From Xylanibacter brevis ATCC 19188 (lineage in GTDB: Bacteria > Bacteroidota > Bacteroidia > Bacteroidales > Bacteroidaceae), in the NCBI RefSeq assembly GCF_000621725.1, contig NZ_JHXM01000001.1, positions 137,297 to 201,296 of the forward strand: a DNA stretch of 64,000 nucleotides, written 5' to 3'. Positions 36,658 through 45,563 of this stretch are shown here, piece after piece (position 1 is the first letter of the stretch; each line of letters starts with the position of its first letter). A model generated the notes under the pieces. The model made no database searches and was not told where the DNA came from. It worked only from the letters and a program-made list of their open reading frames with translations. A program made the position numbers and the translations under genes.

Positions 36658-38193
36658 ATGAAGAAAACGCTACTCTGTCTGGTAGCCTGGACCATGACGA
36701 TAGCCATGGGTGCACAGGCGCCCCACAACACTGGCACATACTATGCAAGCGCTCATGGGAAGAAAGGGGCCGAGCTGAAGACGGCTCTCTACGAGATTAT
36801 CAACACGCCTGCCGTGGTGGACTACGACTCACTGTGGCATGCGTATCATTTCACGGACGCCATACCCACAGACACGGTGCCCATCATTTGGGACATGTAC
36901 TCGTGTAAGTCGGCCTACTCTATCTACACCACGCTTCATAGAAACGGGAAATTGGGCACCGACCCTGAGGGCACAAAAGGTTTCCAGCGCGAGCACTCCA
37001 TGCCAAAAAGCTGGTTTAACCCTGCAGCTAAGAGCGGAAGCAGCTATACCTACAAGGACATCAAACCCATGTATTCAGACATAGTACACGTTATCCCGGC
37101 AGAAGGTATCGTCAACAATAAGCGCAACAACAACCCCTACGGCACCAACAACGGTGAGTTTTACACCTCGGAAGAAGGTTTTAGCAAGATGGGAGCTTGC
37201 ACCTTTTCGGAGGATTACAAGGGTCGCTGCTTTGAGCCCAACGATATGTACAAGGGCGACCTGGCCCGCATCTACTTCTACATGGTGACGGCCTACGAGA
37301 AGAGACAGCCCACATGGAGCAGCACGCGAGATAGCGTTGGCGACCACTGCGGCACGTGGACGGGAGCCATGTTCAACCTGACAGACGAGTCTGTCTATCA
37401 GCCTTTTGCCCCGTGGGCCCTCGACATGCTGATGCAATGGTCTAAGCAGGACCCCGTGAGTCAGAAAGAGATTGACCGCAACGAGGCCGCCTACCGACTG
37501 CAGGGCAACCGCAACCCCTTTGTGGACTATCCCGGCCTGGAGGACTATATCTGGGGAGAGAAGAAGGAGACGGCCTTTGACTATGGCGGCGAACCGGTGG
37601 CCGACGACCAGACGGTGGCCTCCGACTGCACCATCCCGCTGAACGAAATGACGTTTGGCACCGACTGGAGCAGCACGAACTATCTGCGCGACTACTTCGA
37701 GCGCATACCCATATCGGTAGAGCAGGACGGCATCGACCTGACGTTCTCCTACGGCATTGAGGGCCTTCGCATGTACTGCGACGCCACGCAGATTCGCTTG
37801 TACAACAATAACAAGTTGACCTTCAAGGCGCGCCACAACGGCCTCAGCCGCATTGAGTTCGTGGTGCCCGAGAAGTCGGCCGACAAAGAGTTCATCCCCA
37901 CGGTGGGCGAGATGACCGGCAACGTGTGGACGGCACCGGCAGACACGCTGGTGAGCTGCGTGGAGTTCACATCGACCTACACCGGCAATTACCCCGTGAG
38001 CAATGCCAACAAGCACATCCAGATAGAGCAGGTACTGGTGGAAGTGGTGAACAAAGCAGGCTTAGACCACATCACTGCAACGACCAAGCAGCGCCGCCAT
38101 CACGTCTATAATATGTATGGCATGCGGATGGACGAGCGCCATCTGCGCCCAGGTATCTTTATCTCTAACAACAGGAAGTATATCATCAAATAA
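36658..38193 (+). CDS. Secreted endonuclease I family nuclease (first of three)
   Basis: Exported metal-dependent nuclease of 511 aa, likely degrading extracellular DNA. After a signal peptide (about 1-19), the mature protein starts APHNTGTYYASAHGKKG. The beta-beta-alpha-metal core shows FQREHSMPKSWF (His113) and SDIVHVIPAEGIVNNKRNNNPYG, then FEPNDMYKGDLARIYFYM. The nuclease domain ends near VDYPGLEDYIWG (about 300). The remaining 200 residues form a beta-rich domain not present in the next paralogue. The tail VYNMYGMRM...LRPGIFISNNRKYIIK is a diverged sorting tail. The second paralogue starts 25 bp downstream, and the three genes are arranged head to tail. Confidence 0.9.
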   Translation: MKKTLLCLVAWTMTIAMGAQAPHNTGTYYASAHGKKGAELKTALYEIINTPAVVDYDSLWHAYHFTDAIPTDTVPIIWDMYSCKSAYSIYTTLHRNGKLGTDPEGTKGFQREHSMPKSWFNPAAKSGSSYTYKDIKPMYSDIVHVIPAEGIVNNKRNNNPYGTNNGEFYTSEEGFSKMGACTFSEDYKGRCFEPNDMYKGDLARIYFYMVTAYEKRQPTWSSTRDSVGDHCGTWTGAMFNLTDESVYQPFAPWALDMLMQWSKQDPVSQKEIDRNEAAYRLQGNRNPFVDYPGLEDYIWGEKKETAFDYGGEPVADDQTVASDCTIPLNEMTFGTDWSSTNYLRDYFERIPISVEQDGIDLTFSYGIEGLRMYCDATQIRLYNNNKLTFKARHNGLSRIEFVVPEKSADKEFIPTVGEMTGNVWTAPADTLVSCVEFTSTYTGNYPVSNANKHIQIEQVLVEVVNKAGLDHITATTKQRRHHVYNMYGMRMDERHLRPGIFISNNRKYIIK

Positions 38194-38218
38194 CCAATTG
38201 TAAAAAAAGCCATCGACT

Positions 38219-39208
38219 ATGAGAATAGCTGAAAGATTTACGGCCATGATAGCACTGGTGCTGACCAGCATCAGCCTGTGGGCACAAGGGCCCAACAACT
38301 CTGGCACTTACTATCAGAATGCCGACGGAAAGAAAGGTCAGGAGCTGAAGACGGCACTTTGTGGCATCATCAATCCACATACAGAACGTACCTACGGAAA
38401 CCTCTGGATTGACTTCCGCACTACCGACGTGCGTGAAGACGGAAAGGTATGGGACATGTACTCGAGCATCACGAACTACGAATTTGGAACGGACCAGGCA
38501 GGAAATTTCTCGAAGGAAGGCGACAAGTACAACCGCGAGCACTCTTTCCCTAAGAGTTGGTTTGGCAGTAATTCACCCATGTACACCGACCTGTTCCACC
38601 TTTATCCCACCGATGGTACGGTAAACGGAAAACGCGGTAACTTCCCCTTTGGCGAGACCGACGGCAAGGACTACAAGTCGGCAGGCAACTTCAGCAAGCT
38701 TGGCACGTGTACTTACCCCGGCTATACGGGAACGGTATTCGAACCGAACGACGAGTATAAGGGCGACTTTGCACGCACCTACTTCTACATGGTGACCTGC
38801 TACGAGGAGAAACTGGCCGGCTGGTACACCAACAACGCGGAGTCGCGCCCCACACTGGACGGCAACACCTATCCCGGACTGAGCAGTTGGCAACTGGAGA
38901 TGCTGATGAAATGGGCCAAGAACGACCCCGTGAGCGAGAAAGAGACCAACCGCAACAATGCCGTCTTTGGCATTCAGGAGAACCGTAACCCCTTTATCGA
39001 CTATCCCGGACTGGAGGAATATGTATGGGGCGACAAGACCACGGTGGCCTTCAGCTATGACAACTATGGCAACACAAACGGCATCTACCTGGTGAACAGC
39101 ACGCTGAAGAGGGCGACAAAGGGCACATTCAACCTGCAGGGACAGCGCATCAAGAGTCCTGCAAAGGGCCTCTACATCATCGACGGCAAGAAGGTCTTCG
39201 TCAGATAA
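38219..39208 (+). CDS. Secreted endonuclease I family nuclease (second of three)
   Basis: Exported nuclease of 329 aa, the minimal version of the three. A signal peptide (about 1-22) precedes GPNNSGTYYQNADGKKGQELKTAL. The catalytic motif is YNREHSFPKSWFG (His108), followed by TDLFHLYPTDGTVNGKRGNFPFG and FEPNDEYKGDFARTYFYM. The nuclease domain ends IDYPGLEEYVWGDKT. Almost directly after it comes the tail FNLQGQRIKSPAKGLYIIDGKKVFVR, so there is no accessory domain. Probably co-transcribed with the flanking paralogues (25-bp and 43-bp gaps). Confidence 0.9.
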   Translation: MRIAERFTAMIALVLTSISLWAQGPNNSGTYYQNADGKKGQELKTALCGIINPHTERTYGNLWIDFRTTDVREDGKVWDMYSSITNYEFGTDQAGNFSKEGDKYNREHSFPKSWFGSNSPMYTDLFHLYPTDGTVNGKRGNFPFGETDGKDYKSAGNFSKLGTCTYPGYTGTVFEPNDEYKGDFARTYFYMVTCYEEKLAGWYTNNAESRPTLDGNTYPGLSSWQLEMLMKWAKNDPVSEKETNRNNAVFGIQENRNPFIDYPGLEEYVWGDKTTVAFSYDNYGNTNGIYLVNSTLKRATKGTFNLQGQRIKSPAKGLYIIDGKKVFVR

Positions 39209-39251
39209 GCACACACAACAGAAAGAAAAACCACACCATTATACACATATT

Positions 39252-40886
39252 ATGAAGAAAACACTGACGCTGCTCGCGGTGCTGTCGATAGCACTGCTGA
39301 ACAGTTGGGCACAAGGCCCAAACAACTCTGGCACCTACTATCAGGAGGCCAACGGAAAGAAAGGCGAAGCGCTGAAGACCGCTTTGCACAGTATCATCAA
39401 GAACCACAAGACGCTGAGCTACTCGGCATTGGAGGAATACTACGAGAAGACCGACAAGCGCCCCGACGGCCATGTGCGCGACTGGTACTCGAACATCACC
39501 AACTATGATTGGGATGACGATAATGGCAACAAGAATGAAGGCAGTGGATGGAACAAGGAGCACACCGTGCCACAGAGCTGGTTTAACGAGGCCACTCCGA
39601 TGAAGAGCGACATCATCCACGTGGTGCCTACAGATGCTAAGATCAACAATATGCGCTCATCGTACGTCATCGCCGAGGTGAAAGACATCACAAAGGCGTC
39701 GGCCAACAACTACAGCATACTGGGCTCATGCAAGACACCTGGCTACAGCGGTACGGTGTTTGAACCCAACGACGAGATAAAAGGCGACATTGCACGCATC
39801 TACTTCTATATGGCCACCTGCTATCAGGACAAGTTGAAGAACTGGAGCAAGGGCGAGGTGAAGAAGGTATTTACCGATGATGCCTATCCAGGACTGAAAC
39901 AGTGGTACCTCGACATGCTGTTCCGCTGGTCGCAGCAAGACCCTGTTGACGAGGTGGAACGCGCTCGCAACAATGCCGTGGCGCGCAGCGATGTGCAGCA
40001 AAACCGCAACCCGTTTGTGGACTATCCAGGACTGGAGGAATACGTATGGGGCTCGAAGACGGAAGAGGCCTTCAGCTATGACAACTACGCGGGCGGCGGC
40101 AGCGTGGACCCCGACTTCGTGATGCAGCCTGTGTTCACACCGCAGGGTGGCAGCTACGTCGAACAGGTTGAGGTGAGCATGAGCTGCACTACACTGGGGA
40201 CCACCATCTACTACACCACCGATGGCACCGAACCTACCGAGCAGAGCAGCGTCTATACGGCACCTATCACCATCAGCGAGACCACCACAGTGAAGGCTAT
40301 CGCCCTGAAAGGTGACAAGAAGAGCGCCGTGACGTCGGCTACCTATACCATCACCGCAAAGTCAAACGAAGAGCTGACCGACAGTACGATCATGCTGAAC
40401 AACAGCTTCTTTGGCGTTTCATGGCAGGGCTCCTGGAAGAATAGCTATGAGGCGACGCTCAGCGGTAAGCAAGGTCCCGTCACCATCACCTATGCGAAGG
40501 GCACCAGCGCCAACATGTACTGCAACGACTCGCAGATCCGTATGTACGGCGGCAACACGCTGAAGGTGGAGACCAGCGATGGCACCATGACCAAACTGGC
40601 TTTTATCACCATAGACGGCATCAAGAAGATGACAGCCGACAAGGGCACCATCGACAACGACTATGTGTGGACAGGTGAAGCCCGTGAGGTGACCTTCGGC
40701 GCAGAGGGCAACCACATCAAGATCAGTGGCGTCAACGTGACCCTCGCCATAGAGCAGCCCAACGGCATCCGCGTGATTGCCAACGACCGTCTGAGCACCA
40801 CGGTGTTCAACCTGCAGGGACAGCGCATGAAGCACCCACGCAAGGGACTCTATATCATCAACGGAAAGAAAGTAATACTGAAATAA
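39252..40886 (+). CDS. Secreted endonuclease I family nuclease with chitobiase-type C-terminal domain (third of three)
   Basis: Exported nuclease of 544 aa. A signal peptide (about 1-19) precedes GPNNSGTYYQEANGKKGEALKTAL. The catalytic motif is WNKEHTVPQSWFN (His104), with SDIIHVVPTDAKINNMRSSYV and FEPNDEIKGDIARIYFYM following. The nuclease domain ends VDYPGLEEYVWGSKT (about 270). Residues about 290-375 match the chitobiase/hexosaminidase C-terminal beta-sandwich (TIYYTTDGTEPTEQSSVYTAPITI), then a further beta-rich domain and the tail FNLQGQRMKHPRKGLYIINGKKVILK. The methyltransferase gene begins 2 bp after the stop, so transcription may run through. Confidence 0.9.
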   Translation: MKKTLTLLAVLSIALLNSWAQGPNNSGTYYQEANGKKGEALKTALHSIIKNHKTLSYSALEEYYEKTDKRPDGHVRDWYSNITNYDWDDDNGNKNEGSGWNKEHTVPQSWFNEATPMKSDIIHVVPTDAKINNMRSSYVIAEVKDITKASANNYSILGSCKTPGYSGTVFEPNDEIKGDIARIYFYMATCYQDKLKNWSKGEVKKVFTDDAYPGLKQWYLDMLFRWSQQDPVDEVERARNNAVARSDVQQNRNPFVDYPGLEEYVWGSKTEEAFSYDNYAGGGSVDPDFVMQPVFTPQGGSYVEQVEVSMSCTTLGTTIYYTTDGTEPTEQSSVYTAPITISETTTVKAIALKGDKKSAVTSATYTITAKSNEELTDSTIMLNNSFFGVSWQGSWKNSYEATLSGKQGPVTITYAKGTSANMYCNDSQIRMYGGNTLKVETSDGTMTKLAFITIDGIKKMTADKGTIDNDYVWTGEAREVTFGAEGNHIKISGVNVTLAIEQPNGIRVIANDRLSTTVFNLQGQRMKHPRKGLYIINGKKVILK

Positions 40887-40888
40887 AG

Positions 40889-42073
40889 ATGAACGATAAA
40901 ACCCGCGATTTCATCGAGCAAAACAGCCATGCCGACGTGCGCCAGCTGGCGCTGAAAGGTTGCCGCGACAAGGACGTGGACTTCGCCTTGGCGCTACGTC
41001 AGATTGCGGGACTACAAAAGGCCCGTCAGAAGTTGCCCTCGTGGGCAGCTACTGACGGGCTTTTATATCCTCAGCACCTGTCGCTGGAACAGTGTTCTAG
41101 CGAACAGACTGCCCTGTATAAGAAGAACCTCTGTCGGCGACTGACGGCAGCGGCAGAGCGCCTCGTGGACCTGACCGGTGGCTTCGGTGTGGACATCTCG
41201 TTCATGAGTCAGGCCTTCAAAGAAGCCACCTACGTAGAACAGAACGAGGAGCTCTTTGCGGTGGTGAAGCACAACATGCAGCAGTTGGCCCCCAACGTGA
41301 CGTGCACGTGTGGCGACGGTGTGGCCGTGCTGCACCAACTAGAGCATGTTTCGATGATCTATATGGACCCGGCTCGCCGCGACACTCACGGTGCTCGCAC
41401 CTATGGCATCGGCGACTGCACGCCCAACGTACTGGAACTGCGCGACGAACTGTTGCAAAAGGCCGACGTGGTGGTGCTGAAACTGTCGCCCATGCTCGAC
41501 TGGCGAAAAGCCGTGGAAGACCTGGGGCCACAGTACGTCAGCGAGGTGCACATCGTCTCGGCACAGAACGAATGCAAGGAACTGCTCATCGTGATGCGCC
41601 AACAGGCAGAAGCGCTGCAGCTCTACTGCGTGAACGATGAGCAGGTGTGGCTGGTGTCGGCAAGCGCGCCAACGACCATGGTCCCCTCGACAGACGAGCC
41701 CGCCGAAATAGGCATATACCTCTACGAACCCAACGCCTCTATCATGAAGGCCGGTTGCTTCGCAGAAGTAGAAAAGGCGTTCGGCGTCAAGCAGTTGGCA
41801 CCCAACAGTCACCTGTTTACCTCCAACGAGGAGCGCCCCCAGTTTCCAGGACGCCGCTTCCGCATCACGGCTGCCACCACGATGAACAAGAAAGAGCTGA
41901 AAGCAGCCCTCGCCGACATCACAAAAGCCAACATCAGCGTGCGCAACTTCCCCCTCAGCGCCGTCCAGTTGCGCCAGCGCCTGAAACTGAAAGACGGTGG
42001 CGACCACTACATCTTTGCCACCACCCTGCGCAACGGGCAGCACACCCTGCTCATCTGTCAGCGCACCTCGTAA
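40889..42073 (+). CDS. THUMP-like domain class I SAM-dependent methyltransferase
   Basis: Cytosolic methyltransferase of 394 aa, probably acting on RNA. A helical N-terminal region (about 1-75) precedes the Rossmann fold with SAM-binding motif I LVDLTGGFGVDI (Asp94). A DPARRD motif at Asp160 resembles the catalytic DPPY-type site of N- or C-methylating enzymes. The C-terminal part (about 330-394) with MNKKELKAALADITKANISVRNFPLSAVQLRQRLKLKDGG matches the THUMP-like domain of this Bacteroidota family. Its target nucleotide is not known. It starts 2 bp after the nuclease stop although its function seems unrelated. A 22-bp-period repeat array follows the gene. Confidence 0.85.
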   Translation: MNDKTRDFIEQNSHADVRQLALKGCRDKDVDFALALRQIAGLQKARQKLPSWAATDGLLYPQHLSLEQCSSEQTALYKKNLCRRLTAAAERLVDLTGGFGVDISFMSQAFKEATYVEQNEELFAVVKHNMQQLAPNVTCTCGDGVAVLHQLEHVSMIYMDPARRDTHGARTYGIGDCTPNVLELRDELLQKADVVVLKLSPMLDWRKAVEDLGPQYVSEVHIVSAQNECKELLIVMRQQAEALQLYCVNDEQVWLVSASAPTTMVPSTDEPAEIGIYLYEPNASIMKAGCFAEVEKAFGVKQLAPNSHLFTSNEERPQFPGRRFRITAATTMNKKELKAALADITKANISVRNFPLSAVQLRQRLKLKDGGDHYIFATTLRNGQHTLLICQRTS

Positions 42074-42088
42074 TGTCATTCGGCAACG

Positions 42089-42195
42089 ATGGCTACGCCA
42101 AACCATCACTTTAGTTACGGCAAAGTGCCACTTTAGTTACGGTAAAGTATAGGTTTAGTTACGGCAAAGTATAGGTTTGGTTACGGCAAACCTAT
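42089..42195. repeat. 22-bp-period array, hairpin loop GTTACGG (4 units plus one degenerate)
   Basis: Cores TTAGTTACGG start at 42111, 42133 and 42155, with TTGGTTACGG at 42177, all exactly 22 bp apart; a weaker unit lies at 42089. Flanks of each core pair across the GTTACGG loop: CACTTT/AAAGTG, ACTTTA/TAAAGT and ATAGGTTTG/CAAACCTAT, the last a 9-bp perfect stem. The array fills the gap between the methyltransferase and GNAT genes. Confidence 0.88.
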
Positions 42196-42269
42196 CGCCT
42201 CTTTTCTTCAATTTACGAGAAAAGTTGCAAAAAACTGTTTATTTCTGCTGATATGTCTAAAAAAAAACG

Positions 42270-42277
42270 TACCTTTG
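42270..42277 (+). promoter_or_regulatory. -7 element of the GNAT gene promoter
   Basis: TACCTTTG, about 43 bp before the ATG at 42321 and 75 bp after the repeat array. Confidence 0.55.
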
Positions 42278-42320
42278 TATGTTGAATTAGCATCTATTTA
42301 TTCATCAAATAAAGAAAGAA

Positions 42321-43481
42321 ATGTCATCAGTTACGATTGAGAGAGTCATCGACAAAAAAGGGTTGAAAGCCTTTATCCAACTGCATTATGACCTGTATAA
42401 AGGCAACCAGTACGATGCTCCTAACCTATACAGTGACGAACTCCACACACTTAGTAAAGACAGAAACTCGGCTTTCGAATTTTGTGAAGCCGAATATTTC
42501 CTGGCCTATCGCGACGGCAAACTGGTGGGTCGTGTAGCCGCCATCATCAACCACCGTTACAACGAGCAATGGCAGCGCCCCTGCGTGCGCTTCGGTTGGC
42601 TGGACCTCATCGATGATGCCGAAGTGATGAAAGCACTCCTCAAGGCCGTAGAAGACTACGGACGCGAGAAAGGCATGAAAGAGATCATCGGTCCGCTGGG
42701 CTTCACCGACATGGACCCCGAAGGCATGCTGACCGACGGCTTCGACCAGTTGGGCACCATGGCCACACTCTACAACTACCCTTACTACCCACAGCTGATG
42801 GAGCAGATGCCCGGCTACGAGAAGGACAACGACTATGTGGAATACAAGGTCTTTGTGCCTAAGGAGGGCATGCCCGACAAGATGAAGCGCGTGGCAGAGC
42901 TCTGCATGTCGCGCTACAACCTCCACGTAAAGAAGCTGAAGAAGGAAGACATCTACGGTCCGAAGAAATACGGCTATCGCGTGTTTGAGGTCATCAACAA
43001 GACCTTTGGACATCTGTATGGTTACTCAGAGATGTCGAAGAAGCAGATGGACGAGTATGTGGACATGTACTTCAAGTTCATCGACCTGGAGATGCTCTGC
43101 ATCATCGAGGACTGGAACACGCCCGACCACGACTGCATCGGTGTGGGCATCACCATCCCATCGCTGTCGCGCGCACTGCAGAAGTGTCGCAACGGTCGTC
43201 TGTGGCCCTTCGGATGGTGGCACCTCATCAAGGCGCTGAAGTTCAAGAAGACCGACATCGTGGATTGTCTGCTCATTGGCATTCTGCCCGAATACCGCTC
43301 GAAGGGCGCCAACGCCCTGTTGTTCTACGACCTGATCCCCATCTACCAGAAGTATGGTTTCAAATGGGGCGAGACCCACGTAGAGATGGAGACCAACGGC
43401 AAGGTGCAGAGCCAGTGGGGCTACTTCGACAACGAGCAGCACAAGCGCCGCAGATGTTACAAGAAGAACCTCGAGGCCTAG
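42321..43481 (+). CDS. GNAT-fold N-acetyltransferase-like protein
   Basis: Cytosolic protein of 386 aa with GNAT-like features. The N-terminal part (about 1-130) includes FLAYRDGKLVGRVAAIINHRYNEQW, a typical GNAT beta4 region, and IIGPLGFTDMDPEGML. The C-terminal part (about 290-370) includes CLLIGILPEYRSKGANALLFYDLIP, an acetyl-CoA pyrophosphate-binding-like loop, and ETHVEMETNGKVQSQWGYFDNEQHKRRRCYKKNL. Such long GNAT proteins are conserved in Bacteroidota, but I know of no assigned substrate. The gene has its own promoter and is followed 103 bp later by parE. Confidence 0.75.
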   Translation: MSSVTIERVIDKKGLKAFIQLHYDLYKGNQYDAPNLYSDELHTLSKDRNSAFEFCEAEYFLAYRDGKLVGRVAAIINHRYNEQWQRPCVRFGWLDLIDDAEVMKALLKAVEDYGREKGMKEIIGPLGFTDMDPEGMLTDGFDQLGTMATLYNYPYYPQLMEQMPGYEKDNDYVEYKVFVPKEGMPDKMKRVAELCMSRYNLHVKKLKKEDIYGPKKYGYRVFEVINKTFGHLYGYSEMSKKQMDEYVDMYFKFIDLEMLCIIEDWNTPDHDCIGVGITIPSLSRALQKCRNGRLWPFGWWHLIKALKFKKTDIVDCLLIGILPEYRSKGANALLFYDLIPIYQKYGFKWGETHVEMETNGKVQSQWGYFDNEQHKRRRCYKKNLEA

Positions 43482-43584
43482 CCAGAGGCGCCCACCCCAC
43501 TCACGGGGAAGCATGAAGCGAAACAAAGAAAGAGAACAGATTGCACTTGCCGCATCAAGAAGATAAAAAACAGAAAGACAAAAC

Positions 43585-45552
43585 ATGAATGAGAACGAGA
43601 CAGAGAGACTAACTGCTCCCCTCTCAGCCGAAAGAGGGATTGGAGGAGAGGTTGACTACAACGACGACAACATACGCACCCTTAGTGGCACAGAGCATAT
43701 CCGTCTGCGCCCAGGTATGTACATCGGACGTTTGGGCGACGGTCAACTTCCCGAAGACGGTATCTACGTCCTGCTGAAGGAAGTCATCGACAACTCTATC
43801 GACGAGTTCAAGATGAAGGCAGGCGACCGCATTGAGATCAACGTTGACGACCAGTTGCGCGTCAGCGTCAGAGACTATGGCCGCGGCATTCCTCAGGGCA
43901 AGATGATCGAGGCCGTCAGCGTGCTGAACACCGGTGGTAAGTACGACTCAAAAGCCTTCAAGAAGTCTATCGGTCTGAATGGTGTCGGTGTGAAAGCCGT
44001 CAACGCGCTGAGCGCCCACTTCGAGGTGCATAGCTTCCGCGACGGTAAGGTGCGCAAAGCCGTGTTCGAGAAAGGAAAACTGGTCAGCGACGTGACCGAA
44101 GACACCCAGGACGAGAACGGCACCTACATCTACTTCGAACCCGACAACACCCTTTTCCTGAACTACAGGTTCCACGACGATATTGTGGAGAACATGCTCC
44201 GCAACTATACCTATCTGAACATCGGACTGGCCATCATGTACAACGGCCGACGCATCCTGTCGCGTCGCGGTCTGGAAGACTTGCTGAAAGACCGCATGAG
44301 TGCCGATGCCCTCTACCCCATCATCCACTTGCAAGGCGAAGACATCGAGATAGCCTTCACCCACGCCAACCAGTATGGCGAGGAGTACTACTCGTTTGTC
44401 AACGGTCAGCACACCACCCAGGGTGGTACCCACCAGAGCGCCTTCAAGGAGCATATCGCCAAGACCATCAAGGAGTTCTTCCAGAAGAACTTCGAGTATG
44501 GCGACATCCGCACGGGTATCGTGGCAGCCATCGCCCTCAACGTGGAAGAGCCTATGTTCGAGAGCCAGACCAAGATTAAGCTGGGCTCGCTGACCATGGA
44601 GCCCAACGGCGGTGTCTCTATCAATAAGTATGTGGGCGACTTCATCAAAGAAGAGGTTGACAACTACCTGCACAAGAATGCCGACGTGGCCGAGGCGATG
44701 TTGCAGAAGATACAAGAGAGCGAGAAAGAGCGCAAAGCCATGGCCGGCGTCACCAAGCTGGCACGCGAGCGTGCCAAGAAGGCCAACCTACACAACCGAA
44801 AGCTGCGCGACTGCCGCATACACTATAGCGACGTGAAGAACGACCGCAAGGAGGAGTCGTCTATCTTCATCACCGAGGGTGACTCTGCCAGCGGTTCTAT
44901 CACCAAGAGTCGCGACGTCAACACGCAGGCTGTGTTCTCGCTGAGAGGAAAACCCCTGAACACCTTCGGACTCACCAAGAAGGTGGTCTATGAGAACGAG
45001 GAGTTCAACCTCCTGCAGGCGGCCCTCGACATTGAGGAAGGCCTCGACACGCTGCGCTACAACAAGGTGATCGTGGCCACCGATGCCGATGTCGATGGCA
45101 TGCACATCCGCCTGCTCATCATCACCTTCTTCTTGCAGTTCTTCCCTGAACTGATACGCACGGGCCACGTCTATGTGCTGCAGACGCCGCTGTTCCGCGT
45201 GCGCAACCGCCGCACCAAGATCAAGAACAAGAAGATGCTGGAAGACGGTAAGAAGACCGACTTCATCACCCGCTATTGCTATAGCGAGGAGGAGCGCCTG
45301 CAGGCCATCCAGGAACTGGGTCCCGATCCCGAGATCACCCGATTCAAGGGTCTTGGCGAAATCAGTCCTGAGGAGTTTGCCGGCTTCATCGGTCCCGACA
45401 TCCGCTTGGAACAGGTGACGCTGCACAAGACCGACCAAGTGCAGAAGCTGCTGGAGTACTACATGGGTAAGAACACCATGGAGCGCCAGAACTTCATCAT
45501 CGACAACCTGGTTATCGAAGAAGACCGCCCCGAAGAGGACGTTTACGAATAA
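43585..45552 (+). CDS. parE: DNA topoisomerase IV subunit B (GyrB/ParE family)
   Basis: Cytosolic type IIA topoisomerase ATPase subunit of 655 aa. The GHKL ATPase domain has [17 protein letters not shown] and [14 protein letters not shown]. The transducer domain follows. The TOPRIM domain has [10 protein letters not shown] (Glu431) and the metal-binding [12 protein letters not shown] (Asp500, Asp502, Asp504). Residues about 10-22 ([14 protein letters not shown]) do not look like family sequence and are encoded by a hairpin-forming repeat inserted before the normal start region [13 protein letters not shown]. The parC partner is not in the window. ParE rather than GyrB is inferred from the short length and from the usual Bacteroidota form. 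The regulator gene starts 11 bp after the stop. Confidence 0.9.
   Translation: MNENETERLTAPLSAERGIGGEVDYNDDNIRTLSGTEHIRLRPGMYIGRLGDGQLPEDGIYVLLKEVIDNSIDEFKMKAGDRIEINVDDQLRVSVRDYGRGIPQGKMIEAVSVLNTGGKYDSKAFKKSIGLNGVGVKAVNALSAHFEVHSFRDGKVRKAVFEKGKLVSDVTEDTQDENGTYIYFEPDNTLFLNYRFHDDIVENMLRNYTYLNIGLAIMYNGRRILSRRGLEDLLKDRMSADALYPIIHLQGEDIEIAFTHANQYGEEYYSFVNGQHTTQGGTHQSAFKEHIAKTIKEFFQKNFEYGDIRTGIVAAIALNVEEPMFESQTKIKLGSLTMEPNGGVSINKYVGDFIKEEVDNYLHKNADVAEAMLQKIQESEKERKAMAGVTKLARERAKKANLHNRKLRDCRIHYSDVKNDRKEESSIFITEGDSASGSITKSRDVNTQAVFSLRGKPLNTFGLTKKVVYENEEFNLLQAALDIEEGLDTLRYNKVIVATDADVDGMHIRLLIITFFLQFFPELIRTGHVYVLQTPLFRVRNRRTKIKNKKMLEDGKKTDFITRYCYSEEERLQAIQELGPDPEITRFKGLGEISPEEFAGFIGPDIRLEQVTLHKTDQVQKLLEYYMGKNTMERQNFIIDNLVIEEDRPEEDVYE
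43612..43652. repeat. Hairpin repeat inserted in the parE 5' coding region
   Basis: CCCTCT (43619-43624) pairs with AGAGGG (43633-43638) around a CAGCCGAA loop, followed by GGATTGGAGGAGAGG. Dispersed repeats with translations of the type APLSxxRGxGG are familiar in Bacteroidota genomes. The reading frame is preserved. Confidence 0.55.
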
Positions 45553-45563
45553 AACTACGAGGT

